Origin: Pseudomonas sp.
GTDB lineage: Bacteria; Pseudomonadota; Gammaproteobacteria; Pseudomonadales; Pseudomonadaceae
DNA: 64,000 nt
Assembly: GCF_002796985.1 (NCBI RefSeq)
Contig: NZ_PEKX01000009.1
Location: forward strand, 1-64,000
Direction: 5' to 3'
Each line of letters begins with the position of its first letter. Position 1 is the first letter of the stretch. Below the pieces are notes generated by a model. The model worked only from the letters and a program-made list of their open reading frames with translations, was not told the origin of the DNA and searched no databases. Both the position numbers and the translations under genes were made by a program. Below, piece by piece: positions 16,196 to 25,060 of this stretch.

Positions 16196-16848
16196 AGGCC
16201 TCCGCGGATTCGTCCATGCCCCAGCCAGCGTTCAAGACGCCGCATGAGGAAGACGATGACCTGGGCCATGACGAAGTACAGCACCAGGGTGAGCAGGAAG
16301 ATCTTCATGGTCTCGAAGGTCGCCTGGTCCAGCTGGCGCGCGCGGAAGGTCAAATCCGAGAGCGTGATCAGCGAGACCAGCGAGGTGTTCTTCAGCAGTT
16401 CGATCAACAGGTTGGTGCCCGGTGGGATCGCGCAGAGCAGCGCCTGCGGCAGGATGATCCGGCGGAAGCGGGTGAAGGGCGACATGTTCAGCGCCAGCGA
16501 GGCTTCGTATTGTCCCTTGGGCACTGAGCCGATGGCACCGCGCATGACCTCCGCACCGTAGGCGCCGATGTGCAGGCCCAGGCCGAGGATCGCCACGCTG
16601 TAGGCGCTCATCTCCAGGTTGAAGGGCGGTAGTGGCAGCACGAAGTACAGCCAGAACAGCTGAACCAGCAGCGAAGTGCCGCGGAACAGCTCGATGTAGG
16701 CAATGGCCAGCCAGCGCACCGCCGGCCACGGCGAGAGCCGGCCGAGCGCGGCGATAATGGCAGTGGCCACCGCCAGCAGGGAGCCGAAGACGGTCACCTG
16801 GATGGTGATCCAGGCGCCCTCCAGCAGCAGAGGAAGTAGTTCACCCAT
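16192..16848 (-). CDS. ehuC: ectoine/hydroxyectoine ABC transporter permease
   Basis: The partner permease of EhuD, 218 aa, also with five or so membrane segments and an EAA loop (EASLALNMSPFTRFRRIILPQAL). Its stop overlaps the EhuD start. It lies 77 bases after ehuB. The two permeases are distinct paralogues, so the membrane part is probably a heterodimer. Confidence 0.88.
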   Translation of the reverse strand: MGELLPLLLEGAWITIQVTVFGSLLAVATAIIAALGRLSPWPAVRWLAIAYIELFRGTSLLVQLFWLYFVLPLPPFNLEMSAYSVAILGLGLHIGAYGAEVMRGAIGSVPKGQYEASLALNMSPFTRFRRIILPQALLCAIPPGTNLLIELLKNTSLVSLITLSDLTFRARQLDQATFETMKIFLLTLVLYFVMAQVIVFLMRRLERWLGHGRIRGGL

Positions 16849-16925
16849 GGTGCGTATCCCGTAGCGACAGGTTCGACCAAACGGCCAGGCAGGCGCGACC
16901 TAGACCAGCGACGCGCCCGGCCCGG

Positions 16926-17780
16926 TCACTGTTTGCAGAGCTCGGCGGCAGTCTTGTCGGTGACGTTGGAGCGGTCGAAGCCGAACGGCTTGACCGTCGC
17001 CAGGTGCTCGGTGCTGCCCAGCCACTGCTTGAGCTGCGCATTCACCGCGTCGCGCAGGTCCTTGTCGTCGGGGCGGAAGGCCAGGGCGCCGTAGCCGATG
17101 TGCGACGGGTCATCCTTGAAATCGCTGATGGCTTCCACCGAATCGCCGCCTTTCGCGGCCAGGCCCTTCATGGTCAGCGCGGTGCCGACGCTGGCATCGG
17201 CGCGGCCAGCGCGCACGGCCTGCAACTGGGCAGTGGTGTCGGGCACCTGGACGATCTGTTCTTCCGCCACACCCTCGGCGCGGGCGTAACCCAGCTCGGC
17301 GGTGCCGGACATGATCGCCAGCTTCACATCCGGGTTGTTCTTCACGTCGGCGTAGCTGTGCAGGTTCTTCGGATTGCCCTTCTTTACCAGCAGCGAATCG
17401 GGAATCTGATAGTGCGGGTCGGTGAAGATCACCTGCTGGCAGCGCGGCGGGGTGATGTACATGCCGGCGGCGATCACGTCGAAGCGTCCGGCGCGCAGGC
17501 CGGGAATCAGCGCGCCCCATTCGGTCAGCACCGGTTCGATCTTCTTCACGCCCATCTGGGTGAAGATCTGCGTGGCGATCTCCGGGGATTCACCGGTGAC
17601 CTTGCCGGAAGTCTCGGTGTAGGCGAACGGCGCTTCGTTGGCGTAGCCGATGCGCACGGTGCCAGTGCTCTTGATGCGTTCCAGGGTGGTTTCGGCGTAG
17701 CTGCCGGCACTGGCGACGGTACAGGCCAGCAGGGTGCAGGCAAGACTCAGGCGGCGCAGGAAAACAGGGGCGGTACTCAT
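16926..17780 (-). CDS. ehuB: ectoine/hydroxyectoine ABC transporter substrate-binding protein
   Basis: Periplasmic binding protein, 284 aa, with a Sec signal peptide (cleavage about after residue 29, ASAGSYAE) and the bacterial extracellular solute-binding family 3 fold (VRIGYANEAPFAY near the N-terminus, then LRAGRFDVIAAGMYITP). It is the first gene of the ehuBCDA operon. The 418-bp gap to the divergent enuR carries the promoters of both units. EhuB-type proteins bind ectoine and 5-hydroxyectoine with high affinity; that is taken from the family and the context. Confidence 0.9.
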   Translation of the reverse strand: MSTAPVFLRRLSLACTLLACTVASAGSYAETTLERIKSTGTVRIGYANEAPFAYTETSGKVTGESPEIATQIFTQMGVKKIEPVLTEWGALIPGLRAGRFDVIAAGMYITPPRCQQVIFTDPHYQIPDSLLVKKGNPKNLHSYADVKNNPDVKLAIMSGTAELGYARAEGVAEEQIVQVPDTTAQLQAVRAGRADASVGTALTMKGLAAKGGDSVEAISDFKDDPSHIGYGALAFRPDDKDLRDAVNAQLKQWLGSTEHLATVKPFGFDRSNVTDKTAAELCKQ

Positions 17781-18074
17781 CTTCGGATCTCCTGATCTTC
17801 TCTTGCCGAACGCTCATGGCGCGCGGCGATGGATGGCAGGTAGCAATGTCGTACGACTGTTGTTTTTGTAGGTCGGGCCCTGGGCGGGGCCTTCCGAAGT
17901 TCTCTCGGCTCTCTCGTTGGCGAGGGAGACAAGCTCGACGCCAGACTAAGGCGGGGTGCCTTGCGGCTGTTCCTGATCGACAACCCCGTGGCGGGAAAAA
18001 GCCATCGTCGCGACGAACGCATCCGCAGGTTTTTTCTGCGCGGGCCTGACAATGCGGCTCGATGTACGGTTCGA

Positions 18075-18091
18075 TGTCCTGTTGGTGTCCT
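18075..18091. promoter_or_regulatory. direct repeat TGTCCT-N5-TGTCCT upstream of enuR
   Basis: Two TGTCCT hexamers lie 11 bp apart (18075-18080 and 18086-18091), one helical turn, with an inverted AGGACA at 18135-18140. They lie in the ehuB-enuR gap. MocR/GntR-type regulators bind direct repeats, so EnuR is a plausible ligand (inference). I see nothing else clear in the remaining 400 bases. Confidence 0.4.
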
Positions 18092-18198
18092 GCGCCCGAG
18101 CATACAAAAGGCTCGGAAGAGTCGACATTGCACTAGGACAATTGCCGCCAGTGTGCCGGTCCGTCACTCTGAGTGCCTGACCAGACGGAGCGCTGAAG

Positions 18199-19593
18199 AT
18201 GGAAGCCTGGCGTCGCGCCCTGGCCGACCTGCGGGTCGGCGAATCCAAGTACAAGACCCTGGTGCAGGCGATTGCCGGCGACATCGAGCAGGGCCGCCTG
18301 AGCGACGGCCAGCGCCTGCCGCCGCAGCGCCACATGGCCGATGGCCTGGGCATCAGCGTGCAGACCGTGACCAACGCCTACAAGGAACTGGAGCGCCAGG
18401 GCCTGGTGCGTTGCGAGGTGGGCCGCGGCAGTTTCGTCTCGCGGCGGATGACCGAGGGCATGGCCCATTACATGGTGGACCACCCCGAGCGCGCGCTGGT
18501 GGACTTCTCCATCGCCAGCATCGTCCACACCCGCGAACACGATCGTCTGTGGCAGGACACCTGCCGTGAGTTGGCGCAGGAAACCGACCAGCCGTGGATG
18601 CGCGCCTGCCGCCCGGTGGCCGGCTTCGACGCGCACCGCGACGCCGGCGTGCAATGGCTGGCGCAGCTGGGCCTCAAGCGCGAGCGCGATGACGTGCTGA
18701 TCACCAATGGAGCCGCCCACGGCATCTTCCTCGCCCTGGCGTCGCTGGCGGGGCCGGACGACGTGGTGCTCTGCGAGCAACTCACCGACCACGGCGTGAT
18801 CGGCAATTCCCAGGTGCTCGGCTTCACCCTGAAGGGCGTGGAGATCGACAAGGAAGGCATCGACCCGGAGCACTTCGAAGACCTCTGCGCCAACGAGCGC
18901 ATCACCGCGCTGGTGTGCACGCCCAACCTGAACAACCCCACCTCGTGCCTGATGCCCGACACGCGCCGCCGCGAGATCGCCGCCATTGCCCAGCGCTATG
19001 GCGTGTACGTGATCGAGGACGACGTCTATGGCCCGCTGCTTGGTGAACGCCGCCTGCCGCCGCTCAGCCACTACCTGCCGGACCTGTCGTTCTACTGCAC
19101 CAGCTTCACCAAGAGCGTACTCACCGGCCTGCGCATCGGCTACCTGGCCATGCCGCGACGGCTGGCGCTGCGCACCGAGAGCATCCTGCGGGTGAACAGC
19201 TGGATGGCCACGCCGCTGCTGGCGGAAGTGGCGGCGCGCTGGATCCACAATGGCAACGCCCAGGCGCTGATTGGTCTGCAGCGCCGGGTGCTGGAGAAGC
19301 GCCAGGGGCTGGTGCGGGACTTTCTCGGCGAGTATCTGCAGGGGTGTGATCCGCATTCGCTGAGCGCCTGGATCGGCATCCCCGAACACTGGGAACTGGA
19401 CAGCCTGGTGCGCGAGCTGCGCCACCGGCATATCGCCGTGACGCCGCCCGATCCCTTCATGGTGCGCGGCACGCCGCGACCGCGCGCGGTGCGCTTGTGC
19501 ATGGGCGCGGAGTGCAGTGACGAGCGCATGGCCAGCGCCCTGGAAGACATGCGCGAGCTGTTCGGGCAGTACCCGAAGATCCACGATTTCTGA
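18199..19593 (+). CDS. enuR: MocR/GntR-family regulator of ectoine utilization
   Basis: A 464-aa fusion of a GntR winged helix (about residues 15-82, including GISVQTVTNAYKELERQGLV) with an aminotransferase-like domain. The PLP-binding lysine is K305 in SFTKS, and IEDDVYG (272-278) and NNPTS are the other cofactor contacts. EnuR represses ectoine genes until DoeA and DoeD intermediates (acetyl- and free diaminobutyrate) bind through PLP; this is known from Ruegeria and inferred here. GGAG lies eight bases before the ATG. It is divergent from ehuB and starts the catabolic side. Confidence 0.9.
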   Translation: MEAWRRALADLRVGESKYKTLVQAIAGDIEQGRLSDGQRLPPQRHMADGLGISVQTVTNAYKELERQGLVRCEVGRGSFVSRRMTEGMAHYMVDHPERALVDFSIASIVHTREHDRLWQDTCRELAQETDQPWMRACRPVAGFDAHRDAGVQWLAQLGLKRERDDVLITNGAAHGIFLALASLAGPDDVVLCEQLTDHGVIGNSQVLGFTLKGVEIDKEGIDPEHFEDLCANERITALVCTPNLNNPTSCLMPDTRRREIAAIAQRYGVYVIEDDVYGPLLGERRLPPLSHYLPDLSFYCTSFTKSVLTGLRIGYLAMPRRLALRTESILRVNSWMATPLLAEVAARWIHNGNAQALIGLQRRVLEKRQGLVRDFLGEYLQGCDPHSLSAWIGIPEHWELDSLVRELRHRHIAVTPPDPFMVRGTPRPRAVRLCMGAECSDERMASALEDMRELFGQYPKIHDF

Positions 19594-19608
19594 CGCCGGA
19601 TTCTCCCT

Positions 19609-19686
19609 GTAGGAGCGAGCTTGCTTGCGAACGGATTTCCCGGCGGCGCAGGCGCTGGGCCGGTTCGCGAGCAAGCTCGCTCCTAC
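19609..19686. repeat. REP pair (family A)
   Basis: GTAGGAGCGAGCTTGCTTGCGAAC and its inverse GTTCGCGAGCAAGC..TCCTAC, about 30 bases apart, between enuR and eutB. It occupies the place where eutA would stand in clusters that have it. Confidence 0.85.
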
Positions 19687-19781
19687 GAAAAGCCTCTCTG
19701 CGAAATACATCGTCCTAGTACATTCATCGCGACAATTTCCCACCCCTACACTCGGCCCCACTGCATTCTCTGGAGGCCGAG

Positions 19782-20756
19782 ATGGAGCCGATTCCCCTCA
19801 TCGAGCTGTACCGCGCACGCCAGCGCATCCAGGGTCTGGTGCGGCAGACGCCGCTGGAGCATTCGCCCAGCCTGTCGCGCCTGCTCGGCGCGCCGGTGTA
19901 CCTGAAGCTCGAATCGCTGCAGATCACCGGCAGCTTCAAGCTGCGCGGCGCGAGCAACTCGATTGCCCAGCTCAGCGATGAGCAGAAGGCCAAGGGTGTG
20001 GTCGCCGCCTCCACCGGCAACCACGGCCGCGCGCTTGCCCATGCCGCGCGCATGCTCGGCGTGCCCGCCACCATCTGCCTGTCGCAGTTGGTGCCGGCGA
20101 ACAAGGTCCAGGCGATCCGCGAGCTGGGCGCCGAGGTGCGCATCGTTGGCCACAGCCAGGACGACGCCCAGGCCGAAGCCGAACGGATTGCCCGCGAGCA
20201 GGGCGCGGCGCTGCTGCCGCCCTTCGATCACCCGCAGATCATCGCTGGCCAGGGCACCCTCGGCCTGGAAATCCTCGAACAGTTGCCGGACGTGCGCCAG
20301 GTACTGGTACCGCTTTCCGGTGGCGGCCTGTTCGGCGGCGTGGCGCTGGCGCTCAAGCAGGTCGACCCGACTATCCGCGTGCACGGCATCAGCATGCGTC
20401 GTGGCGCCGCCATGGCTGCCAGTCTCGCCGCTGGCCACCCGGTGGAAGTGGAAGAGCTGCCGACCCTGGCCGACTCCCTTGGTGGCGGCATCGGCCTGGA
20501 CAACCGCTACACCTTCGTCCTGGCCCGCGACTACTGCGACCAACTGCACCTGCTCGACGAGCCCTCCATCGCCGCCGGTATCCGTCACGCCTACCGCGAG
20601 GAGCGGCAAGTGGTGGAAGGCGCCGCCGCCGTTGGCATCGCCGCCCTCCTAGACGGCCTGATCGCCCCGGTCGGCCCGGTGGTGGTGATCGTCAGCGGCC
20701 GCAACATCGCCATCGAACAACACCAACAAGTCCTCGAGGAAACCGCCCATGGCTGA
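19782..20756 (+). CDS. eutB: EutB, threonine dehydratase-like enzyme of hydroxyectoine use
   Basis: A fold-type II PLP enzyme of 324 aa related to threonine dehydratase. The lysine is K53 in SFKLRG, and SGGGLFGG is the phosphate-binding glycine loop. In ectoine clusters EutB acts with EutA and EutC to convert 5-hydroxyectoine to ectoine (proposed in the literature). TGGAGG precedes the start. Its stop overlaps the eutC start by eight bases. Without the cluster it would be annotated as a serine/threonine dehydratase. Confidence 0.88.
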   Translation: MEPIPLIELYRARQRIQGLVRQTPLEHSPSLSRLLGAPVYLKLESLQITGSFKLRGASNSIAQLSDEQKAKGVVAASTGNHGRALAHAARMLGVPATICLSQLVPANKVQAIRELGAEVRIVGHSQDDAQAEAERIAREQGAALLPPFDHPQIIAGQGTLGLEILEQLPDVRQVLVPLSGGGLFGGVALALKQVDPTIRVHGISMRRGAAMAASLAAGHPVEVEELPTLADSLGGGIGLDNRYTFVLARDYCDQLHLLDEPSIAAGIRHAYREERQVVEGAAAVGIAALLDGLIAPVGPVVVIVSGRNIAIEQHQQVLEETAHG

Positions 20757-21741
20757 CGTCACCCTGCTCAGCGAAGCCGACCTGCGCGCCTGTGTGGCGA
20801 TCGACCGGGAGAGCCTAGACGCCGTCGAACAGGCCTTCCGCCTGCTCGCTACCGCGCCGGTGGCGATGCCGCCGATCCTTCGCCTGGACGTGCCCGAGCA
20901 CAACGGCGAAGTCGACGTGAAGACTGCCTACCTGCCCGGCCTGCCGCGCTTCGCCATCAAGGTCAGCCCCGGCTTCTTCGACAACCCCAAGCTCGGCCTG
21001 CCCAGCCTCAACGGCATGATGATGCTGCTCTCCTCGCGCACCGGCCTGCTCGACGCGCTGTTGCTGGACAACGGCTACCTCACCGCCGTGCGCACCGCTT
21101 GCGCCGGCGCGGTGGCGGCCAAGTGGCTGGCCCGCGAGGACTCGCGTCAGGTCGCACTGATCGGCGCTGGCGAACAGGCGCGGCTGCAGCTCAAGGCGTT
21201 GTGCCTGGTGCGGCCTATCGAAGCCGCCAGCGTCTGGGCGCGGGACATCGCCAAGGCGCGGCAATGCGCGCAGGAACTGAGCACCAGCCTGGGCATCGCG
21301 GTCAGCGCTTGCGCGAGCATCGACGAGGCCCTGGAAGGTGCCGACATCGCCATCACCAGCACGCCCAGCCGTGAGCCGCTGATCCAGAAGAAGCACCTGC
21401 GCCCCGGCCTGCACATCACCGCCATGGGCTCGGACGCCGAGCACAAGAACGAGATCGCCGCCGACGCCCTGGCGGCGGTGGACAGCTACGTCGCCGACCG
21501 CCTCAGCCAGACCCTGGTGCTGGGCGAGCTGCACCACGCGCTGGAGGCTGGCTGCGTACGGCCGGACGCCGACTTTGCCGAGTTGGGCCAGATCATCGCC
21601 GGGCAGCGCGAAGGCCGCCGCCGCGCCGAAGACATCACGCTCTGCGACCTCACCGGCACCGGCGCGCAGGACACCGCCATCGCCGGCCTGGCCTTCCAGC
21701 GGGCGCAGCGGATGGGCAAGGGATTCAAGTTTCATAGCTGA
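20749..21741 (+). CDS. eutC: EutC, ornithine cyclodeaminase-like enzyme of hydroxyectoine use
   Basis: A 330-aa member of the ornithine cyclodeaminase / mu-crystallin family: the NAD-binding loop is GAGEQARLQ (about residues 141-149), and the active-site region follows KVSPGFFDN. It is paired with EutB, which it overlaps by eight bases. The reaction in hydroxyectoine use is inferred from the cluster; the family also includes dehydrogenases and cyclodeaminases for other amino acids. Confidence 0.87.
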   Translation: MADVTLLSEADLRACVAIDRESLDAVEQAFRLLATAPVAMPPILRLDVPEHNGEVDVKTAYLPGLPRFAIKVSPGFFDNPKLGLPSLNGMMMLLSSRTGLLDALLLDNGYLTAVRTACAGAVAAKWLAREDSRQVALIGAGEQARLQLKALCLVRPIEAASVWARDIAKARQCAQELSTSLGIAVSACASIDEALEGADIAITSTPSREPLIQKKHLRPGLHITAMGSDAEHKNEIAADALAAVDSYVADRLSQTLVLGELHHALEAGCVRPDADFAELGQIIAGQREGRRRAEDITLCDLTGTGAQDTAIAGLAFQRAQRMGKGFKFHS

Positions 21742-21776
21742 ACATTCGACTCCGTTTCACGCAGGACAAACACCCT

Positions 21777-21854
21777 GTAGGAGCGAGCTTGCTCGCGAAC
21801 GGATTCTCCATCAGCGCCGCTGCTGGGCGGGTTCGCGAGCAAGCTCGCTCCTAC
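21777..21854. repeat. REP pair (family A)
   Basis: Facing repeat copies between eutC and doeA, ending 30 bases before the doeA start, so the repeat lies within the operon and could form a stem that tunes expression of the downstream genes. Confidence 0.85.
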
Positions 21855-21884
21855 AAAAAACAAAAGCCGAGAGAGGATTTCCGC

Positions 21885-23075
21885 ATGTCCGAAATCGTCG
21901 TCAACCTCCCCTTCAGCCGGGAGGAATACGCCCAGCGGATCGCCAAGGTCCGCGCCAGCATGCAACAGCGCGGCATCGAACTGCTGCTGGTTACCGACCC
22001 GTCGAACATGGCCTGGCTCACCGGCTATGACGGCTGGTCCTTCTACGTGCACCAGTGCGTACTGCTGGCGCTGGATGGCGAGCCGGTCTGGTTCGGTCGC
22101 GGCCAGGATGCCAACGGCGCGCGGCGCACGGTGTTCATGCAGGCGGACAACATCGTCGGCTACCCCGACCACTACGTGCAGTCCACCGAGCGCCACCCGA
22201 TGGACTATCTGTCCCGCGAGGTCATCGCCGCGCGCGGCTGGGCGAATAAAAGCATCGGCGTGGAGATGGACAACTACTACTTCAGCGCCGCCGCCTTCCG
22301 CTCGCTGCAGGCCAACCTGGGGGGCGCGAAGTTCATCGACGCCACCGCCCTGGTGAATTGGCAGCGCGCGGTGAAATCGCCGCGCGAGATCGAGTACATG
22401 CGCATCGCCGCGCGCATCGTCGAAAAGATGCACGCGCACATCGTCGAGCGCATCGAACCGGGCATGCGCAAGAACGAGCTGGTGGCGGAGATCTACAGCA
22501 CCGGCATCCTCGGTGCCGATGGCCACGGCGGCGACTACCCGGCCATCGTCCCGCTGCTGCCCACCGGCGCCGATGCCAGCGCGCCGCACCTGACCTGGGA
22601 CGACACGCCTTTCGAGCGTGGCGCCGGCACCTTCTTCGAGATCGCCGGCTGCTACAAGCGCTACCACTGCCCGCTGTCGCGCACGGTGTTCCTGGGCAAG
22701 CCGCCCAAGCACTTCCTCGACGCGGAAAAGGCCGTGGTCGAAGGCATCGCCGCCGGCCTGGACGCCGCCAAGCCCGGCAACACTACCGGTGATATCGCCC
22801 GCGCGTTCTTCGGCGTGCTGGAGAAGTTCGGCATCCACAAGGACAGCCGCTGCGGCTACCCCATCGGTATCAGCTACCCGCCGGACTGGGGCGAACGCAC
22901 CATGAGCCTGCGCCCGAGCGACAACAGCGTGCTCGAACCGGGCATGACCTTCCACTTCATGCCCGGCCTGTGGATGGACGACTGGGGCCTGGAGATCACC
23001 GAAAGCATCCTCATCACCGAACGCGGAGTGGAGACCTTCTGCGACTACCCGCGCCAGCTGTTCGTGAAGGAGTGA
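21885..23075 (+). CDS. doeA: ectoine hydrolase (M24 peptidase fold)
   Basis: Opens the ectoine ring to N-acetyl-L-2,4-diaminobutyrate. The 396-aa protein combines a creatinase-like N-domain (residues 1-160) with a pita-bread M24 domain. It keeps the family's TGYDGWSFYVHQ stretch and the active-site region GHGGDYPAIVPLL. I choose the ATG at 21885 (GAGAGGA upstream), after the repeat; the frame upstream only reads through the REP. Also called eutD. doeB starts five bases after the stop. Confidence 0.92.
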   Translation: MSEIVVNLPFSREEYAQRIAKVRASMQQRGIELLLVTDPSNMAWLTGYDGWSFYVHQCVLLALDGEPVWFGRGQDANGARRTVFMQADNIVGYPDHYVQSTERHPMDYLSREVIAARGWANKSIGVEMDNYYFSAAAFRSLQANLGGAKFIDATALVNWQRAVKSPREIEYMRIAARIVEKMHAHIVERIEPGMRKNELVAEIYSTGILGADGHGGDYPAIVPLLPTGADASAPHLTWDDTPFERGAGTFFEIAGCYKRYHCPLSRTVFLGKPPKHFLDAEKAVVEGIAAGLDAAKPGNTTGDIARAFFGVLEKFGIHKDSRCGYPIGISYPPDWGERTMSLRPSDNSVLEPGMTFHFMPGLWMDDWGLEITESILITERGVETFCDYPRQLFVKE

Positions 23076-23079
23076 GCAG

Positions 23080-24093
23080 ATGACCCTGCGTGATGATCCA
23101 ATACGTGAAAGTCCGATATCCGCCAGTGTCGATTTCCAGCGCGACGGCGTGCAGCACGGCCACCTCAAGCTGCCCTACTCGCGGGACGACTCGGCCTGGG
23201 GAGCGGTGATGATCCCGATCTGCGTGGTGAAGAACGGCGACGGCCCCAGCGCACTGCTCACCGGCGGCAACCATGGCGACGAATACGAAGGCCCGGTGGC
23301 GCTCAGCCGCCTGGCTCAGAAGTTGCGTGCCGAAGACGTGCGCGGCCGGGTCATCATCGTGCCGTTCATGAACACCCCGGCGTTTCATGCCGGCAAGCGC
23401 ACCTCGCCCATTGATGCCGGCAACCTCAACCGCAGCTTCCCCGGCCGCCCTGACGGCACGGTGACGCAGAAGATCGCCGACTATTTCCAGCGCACCCTGC
23501 TGCCAATGGCGGACGTGGTGCTGGATATCCACTCCGGCGGCCGCACCCTGGACTTCCTGCCCTTCGCCGCCTGCCATGTGCTGCCGGACAAGGCCCAGCA
23601 GGCAGCCAGCGAGGCGCTGATGCGCGCCTTTGCCGCGCCCTATGCCATGCGCATGCTGGAACTGGACGCAGTGGGCATGTACGACAGCGCCGCCGAGGAG
23701 CAGGGCAAGCTGTTCGTCACCACCGAACTGGGTGGCGGCGGCAGCAGCAGCGCGCGCACCGTGGCCATCGCCCGGCGCGGCGTGCGCAATCTGCTGGTGC
23801 AAGCCGGCATCCTGCGCGGCGAAGTGGAGCCGGCGAACTCGGTGATGCTCGACATGCCCGATGGTGACTGCTTCGTCGCCAGCGAGCACAGCGGCCTGCT
23901 GGAGATGTGCCGTGACCTGGGCGAGCGAGTCGAACGCGGCGAGGTGCTGGCGCGGGTTCACGATGTGCTGCGCACCGGTGCGATTCCGGTGGAGTACCGC
24001 GCCAAGCGCAGCGGCATCCTTGCCGCGCGACACTTTCCCGGCCTGGTGCAGAGTGGCGACACCCTCGCGGTGGTCGCCGAGGTGCTCGGCTGA
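23080..24093 (+). CDS. doeB: N-alpha-acetyl-L-2,4-diaminobutyrate deacetylase
   Basis: Removes the acetyl group after ring opening, giving L-2,4-diaminobutyrate. The 337-aa protein belongs to the zinc deacylase family with aspartoacylase: H65 and E68 in GGNHGDEYEG bind zinc, and DIHSGG supplies the third ligand. The late region (GEVLARVHD) is the usual C-terminal beta domain. Also called eutE. It is tightly spaced after doeA and followed 18 bases later by doeX. Confidence 0.92.
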   Translation: MTLRDDPIRESPISASVDFQRDGVQHGHLKLPYSRDDSAWGAVMIPICVVKNGDGPSALLTGGNHGDEYEGPVALSRLAQKLRAEDVRGRVIIVPFMNTPAFHAGKRTSPIDAGNLNRSFPGRPDGTVTQKIADYFQRTLLPMADVVLDIHSGGRTLDFLPFAACHVLPDKAQQAASEALMRAFAAPYAMRMLELDAVGMYDSAAEEQGKLFVTTELGGGGSSSARTVAIARRGVRNLLVQAGILRGEVEPANSVMLDMPDGDCFVASEHSGLLEMCRDLGERVERGEVLARVHDVLRTGAIPVEYRAKRSGILAARHFPGLVQSGDTLAVVAEVLG

Positions 24094-24111
24094 GCCGCGC
24101 GGGAGGCAGCG

Positions 24112-24588
24112 ATGATCAAGCTCGACCGTTATGACCTGAAGATCCTGCGCATCCTCGCCGGCGACGGGCGCATCACCAAGTCGAGCCTGGCCGAGGCGAT
24201 CAACCTCTCGGTCAGCCCGGCCTGGGAGCGCGTACGCAAGCTGGAGGAGGCCGGGCTGATCAAGGGCTACCGCGCGCAGATCGACTGGCCGGCGCTGTTC
24301 AAGCAGCAGCAGGTTCTGGTGGAGATCACCCTGGCGCGCCACACCGCGCAGGACATGAAGCGCTTCGAACAGCGTCTGCAGCAGGCGCCGGAAGTGGGCT
24401 TCTGCTACGCCACCGGCGGCGGGGTGGACTACATCGCGATGATCCAGGCGCGGGATATCGACCACTACCAGCGCTTCATCGACCAGTTGCTGCTGGAGGA
24501 CGTGGGCATCGAGCGTTACTTCACCTACATCGTCACCAAGGTGATCAAGACGCTGGATGCGGCGATTCCCGCTGAGGCGCTGGAGTAG
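24112..24588 (+). CDS. doeX: AsnC/Lrp-family regulator of ectoine degradation
   Basis: A 158-aa Lrp-type regulator: a winged helix at residues 5-60 (DLKILRILAGDGRITKSSLA, then the recognition helix SPAWERVRKLEEAGLIKGY) and the RAM effector domain after it. Its place between doeB and the later doe genes matches the conserved cluster order. Family members act as activators that sense amino-acid-like ligands. Confidence 0.9.
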   Translation: MIKLDRYDLKILRILAGDGRITKSSLAEAINLSVSPAWERVRKLEEAGLIKGYRAQIDWPALFKQQQVLVEITLARHTAQDMKRFEQRLQQAPEVGFCYATGGGVDYIAMIQARDIDHYQRFIDQLLLEDVGIERYFTYIVTKVIKTLDAAIPAEALE

Positions 24589-24597
24589 AGCTTTTTG

Positions 24598-24711
24598 TAG
24601 GGCGAATAACCTGGAACAGGTTATCCGCCGTTTCCCGTGCGGCGGATAACGCTGGCGCGTTATGCGCCCACGACGTAACGCCTTGTAGGAGCGAGCTTGC
24701 TCGCGAACCCG
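24598..24711. repeat. 114-bp direct repeat, copy 1 (composite)
   Basis: A composite element: an outward palindrome family (GTAGGGCGAATAACC..GGTTATCCGCCG and GGCGGATAACG..CGTTATGCGCCC) joined to a family-A REP (24685-24708). A second copy at 24751-24864 differs at one base within the repeat. It is placed between doeX and yhhQ. Confidence 0.85.
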
Positions 24712-24750
24712 CCCCGCGCCGATCCTGCGGAGGCAGGAGCCGAGCTCTGC

Positions 24751-24864
24751 GTAGGGCGAATAACCTGGAACAGGTTATCCGCCGTTTCCCGTACGGCGGA
24801 TAACGCTGGCGCGTTATGCGCCCACGACGTAACGCCTTGTAGGAGCGAGCTTGCTCGCGAACCC
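24751..24864. repeat. 114-bp direct repeat, copy 2 (composite)
   Basis: The second copy of the composite element, 153 bp from the first, differs from it at one base (GTACGG in place of GTGCGG). Its REP half pairs with a facing copy at 24893-24916. The near-identity shows a recent duplication. Confidence 0.85.
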
Positions 24865-24892
24865 GGCTAGCGCCGATGCGGCCGGAAAATCT

Positions 24893-24916
24893 GTTCGCGA
24901 GCAAGCTCGCTCCTAC
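24893..24916. repeat. REP single (family A), facing copy 2
   Basis: GTTCGCGAGCAAGC..TCCTAC, inverted relative to the REP at 24839-24862; together they form a pair of the usual kind. Confidence 0.8.
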
Positions 24917-24966
24917 AGGTGCCCTGGGTCTCGTGCCGAAGCTGAACAAAATTTGCTCAACAAATC

Positions 24967-24995
24967 CTGACTTCCCGGTCCGGATCGTATACAAT
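24967..24995 (+). promoter_or_regulatory. sigma70-type promoter of yhhQ
   Basis: CTGACT (24967-24972) and TACAAT (24990-24995) are separated by 17 bases, a good sigma70 pair with an upstream TA before the -10. Transcription would start near 25001-25003, giving a leader of about 60 bases that just fits the riboswitch candidate. Confidence 0.6.
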
Positions 24996-25021
24996 GCGCG
25001 CCGCTCGGCATGGTGCCGGGC

Positions 25022-25055
25022 ATGGGTTCCCTCACCCCATCGACGAAAAAGGCCC
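25022..25055 (+). ncRNA. candidate preQ1-I riboswitch in the yhhQ leader
   Basis: A five-pair stem (AUGGG at 25022-25026 with CCCAU at 25036-25040) closes the loop UUCCCUCAC. It is followed by an A-rich tail and GG (AAAAAGG, 25046-25052). In preQ1-I the loop reads UUC plus three bases that pair with the end of the A-rich tail; here CCU can pair with AGG in exactly that arrangement. The paired AGG is also the ribosome site of the ATG at 25061, so ligand binding would block translation. A 5-3-5 hairpin (25006-25018) precedes it. The fold is judged by eye; the gene it controls fits. Confidence 0.55.
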
Positions 25056-25060
25056 AAAGC

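Noticed and set aside
24598..24916. Possible CRISPR array in the repeat-rich region
   Set aside because: The repeats are palindromic REP-type elements of unequal spacing with no regular spacers, and no cas gene is in the window.
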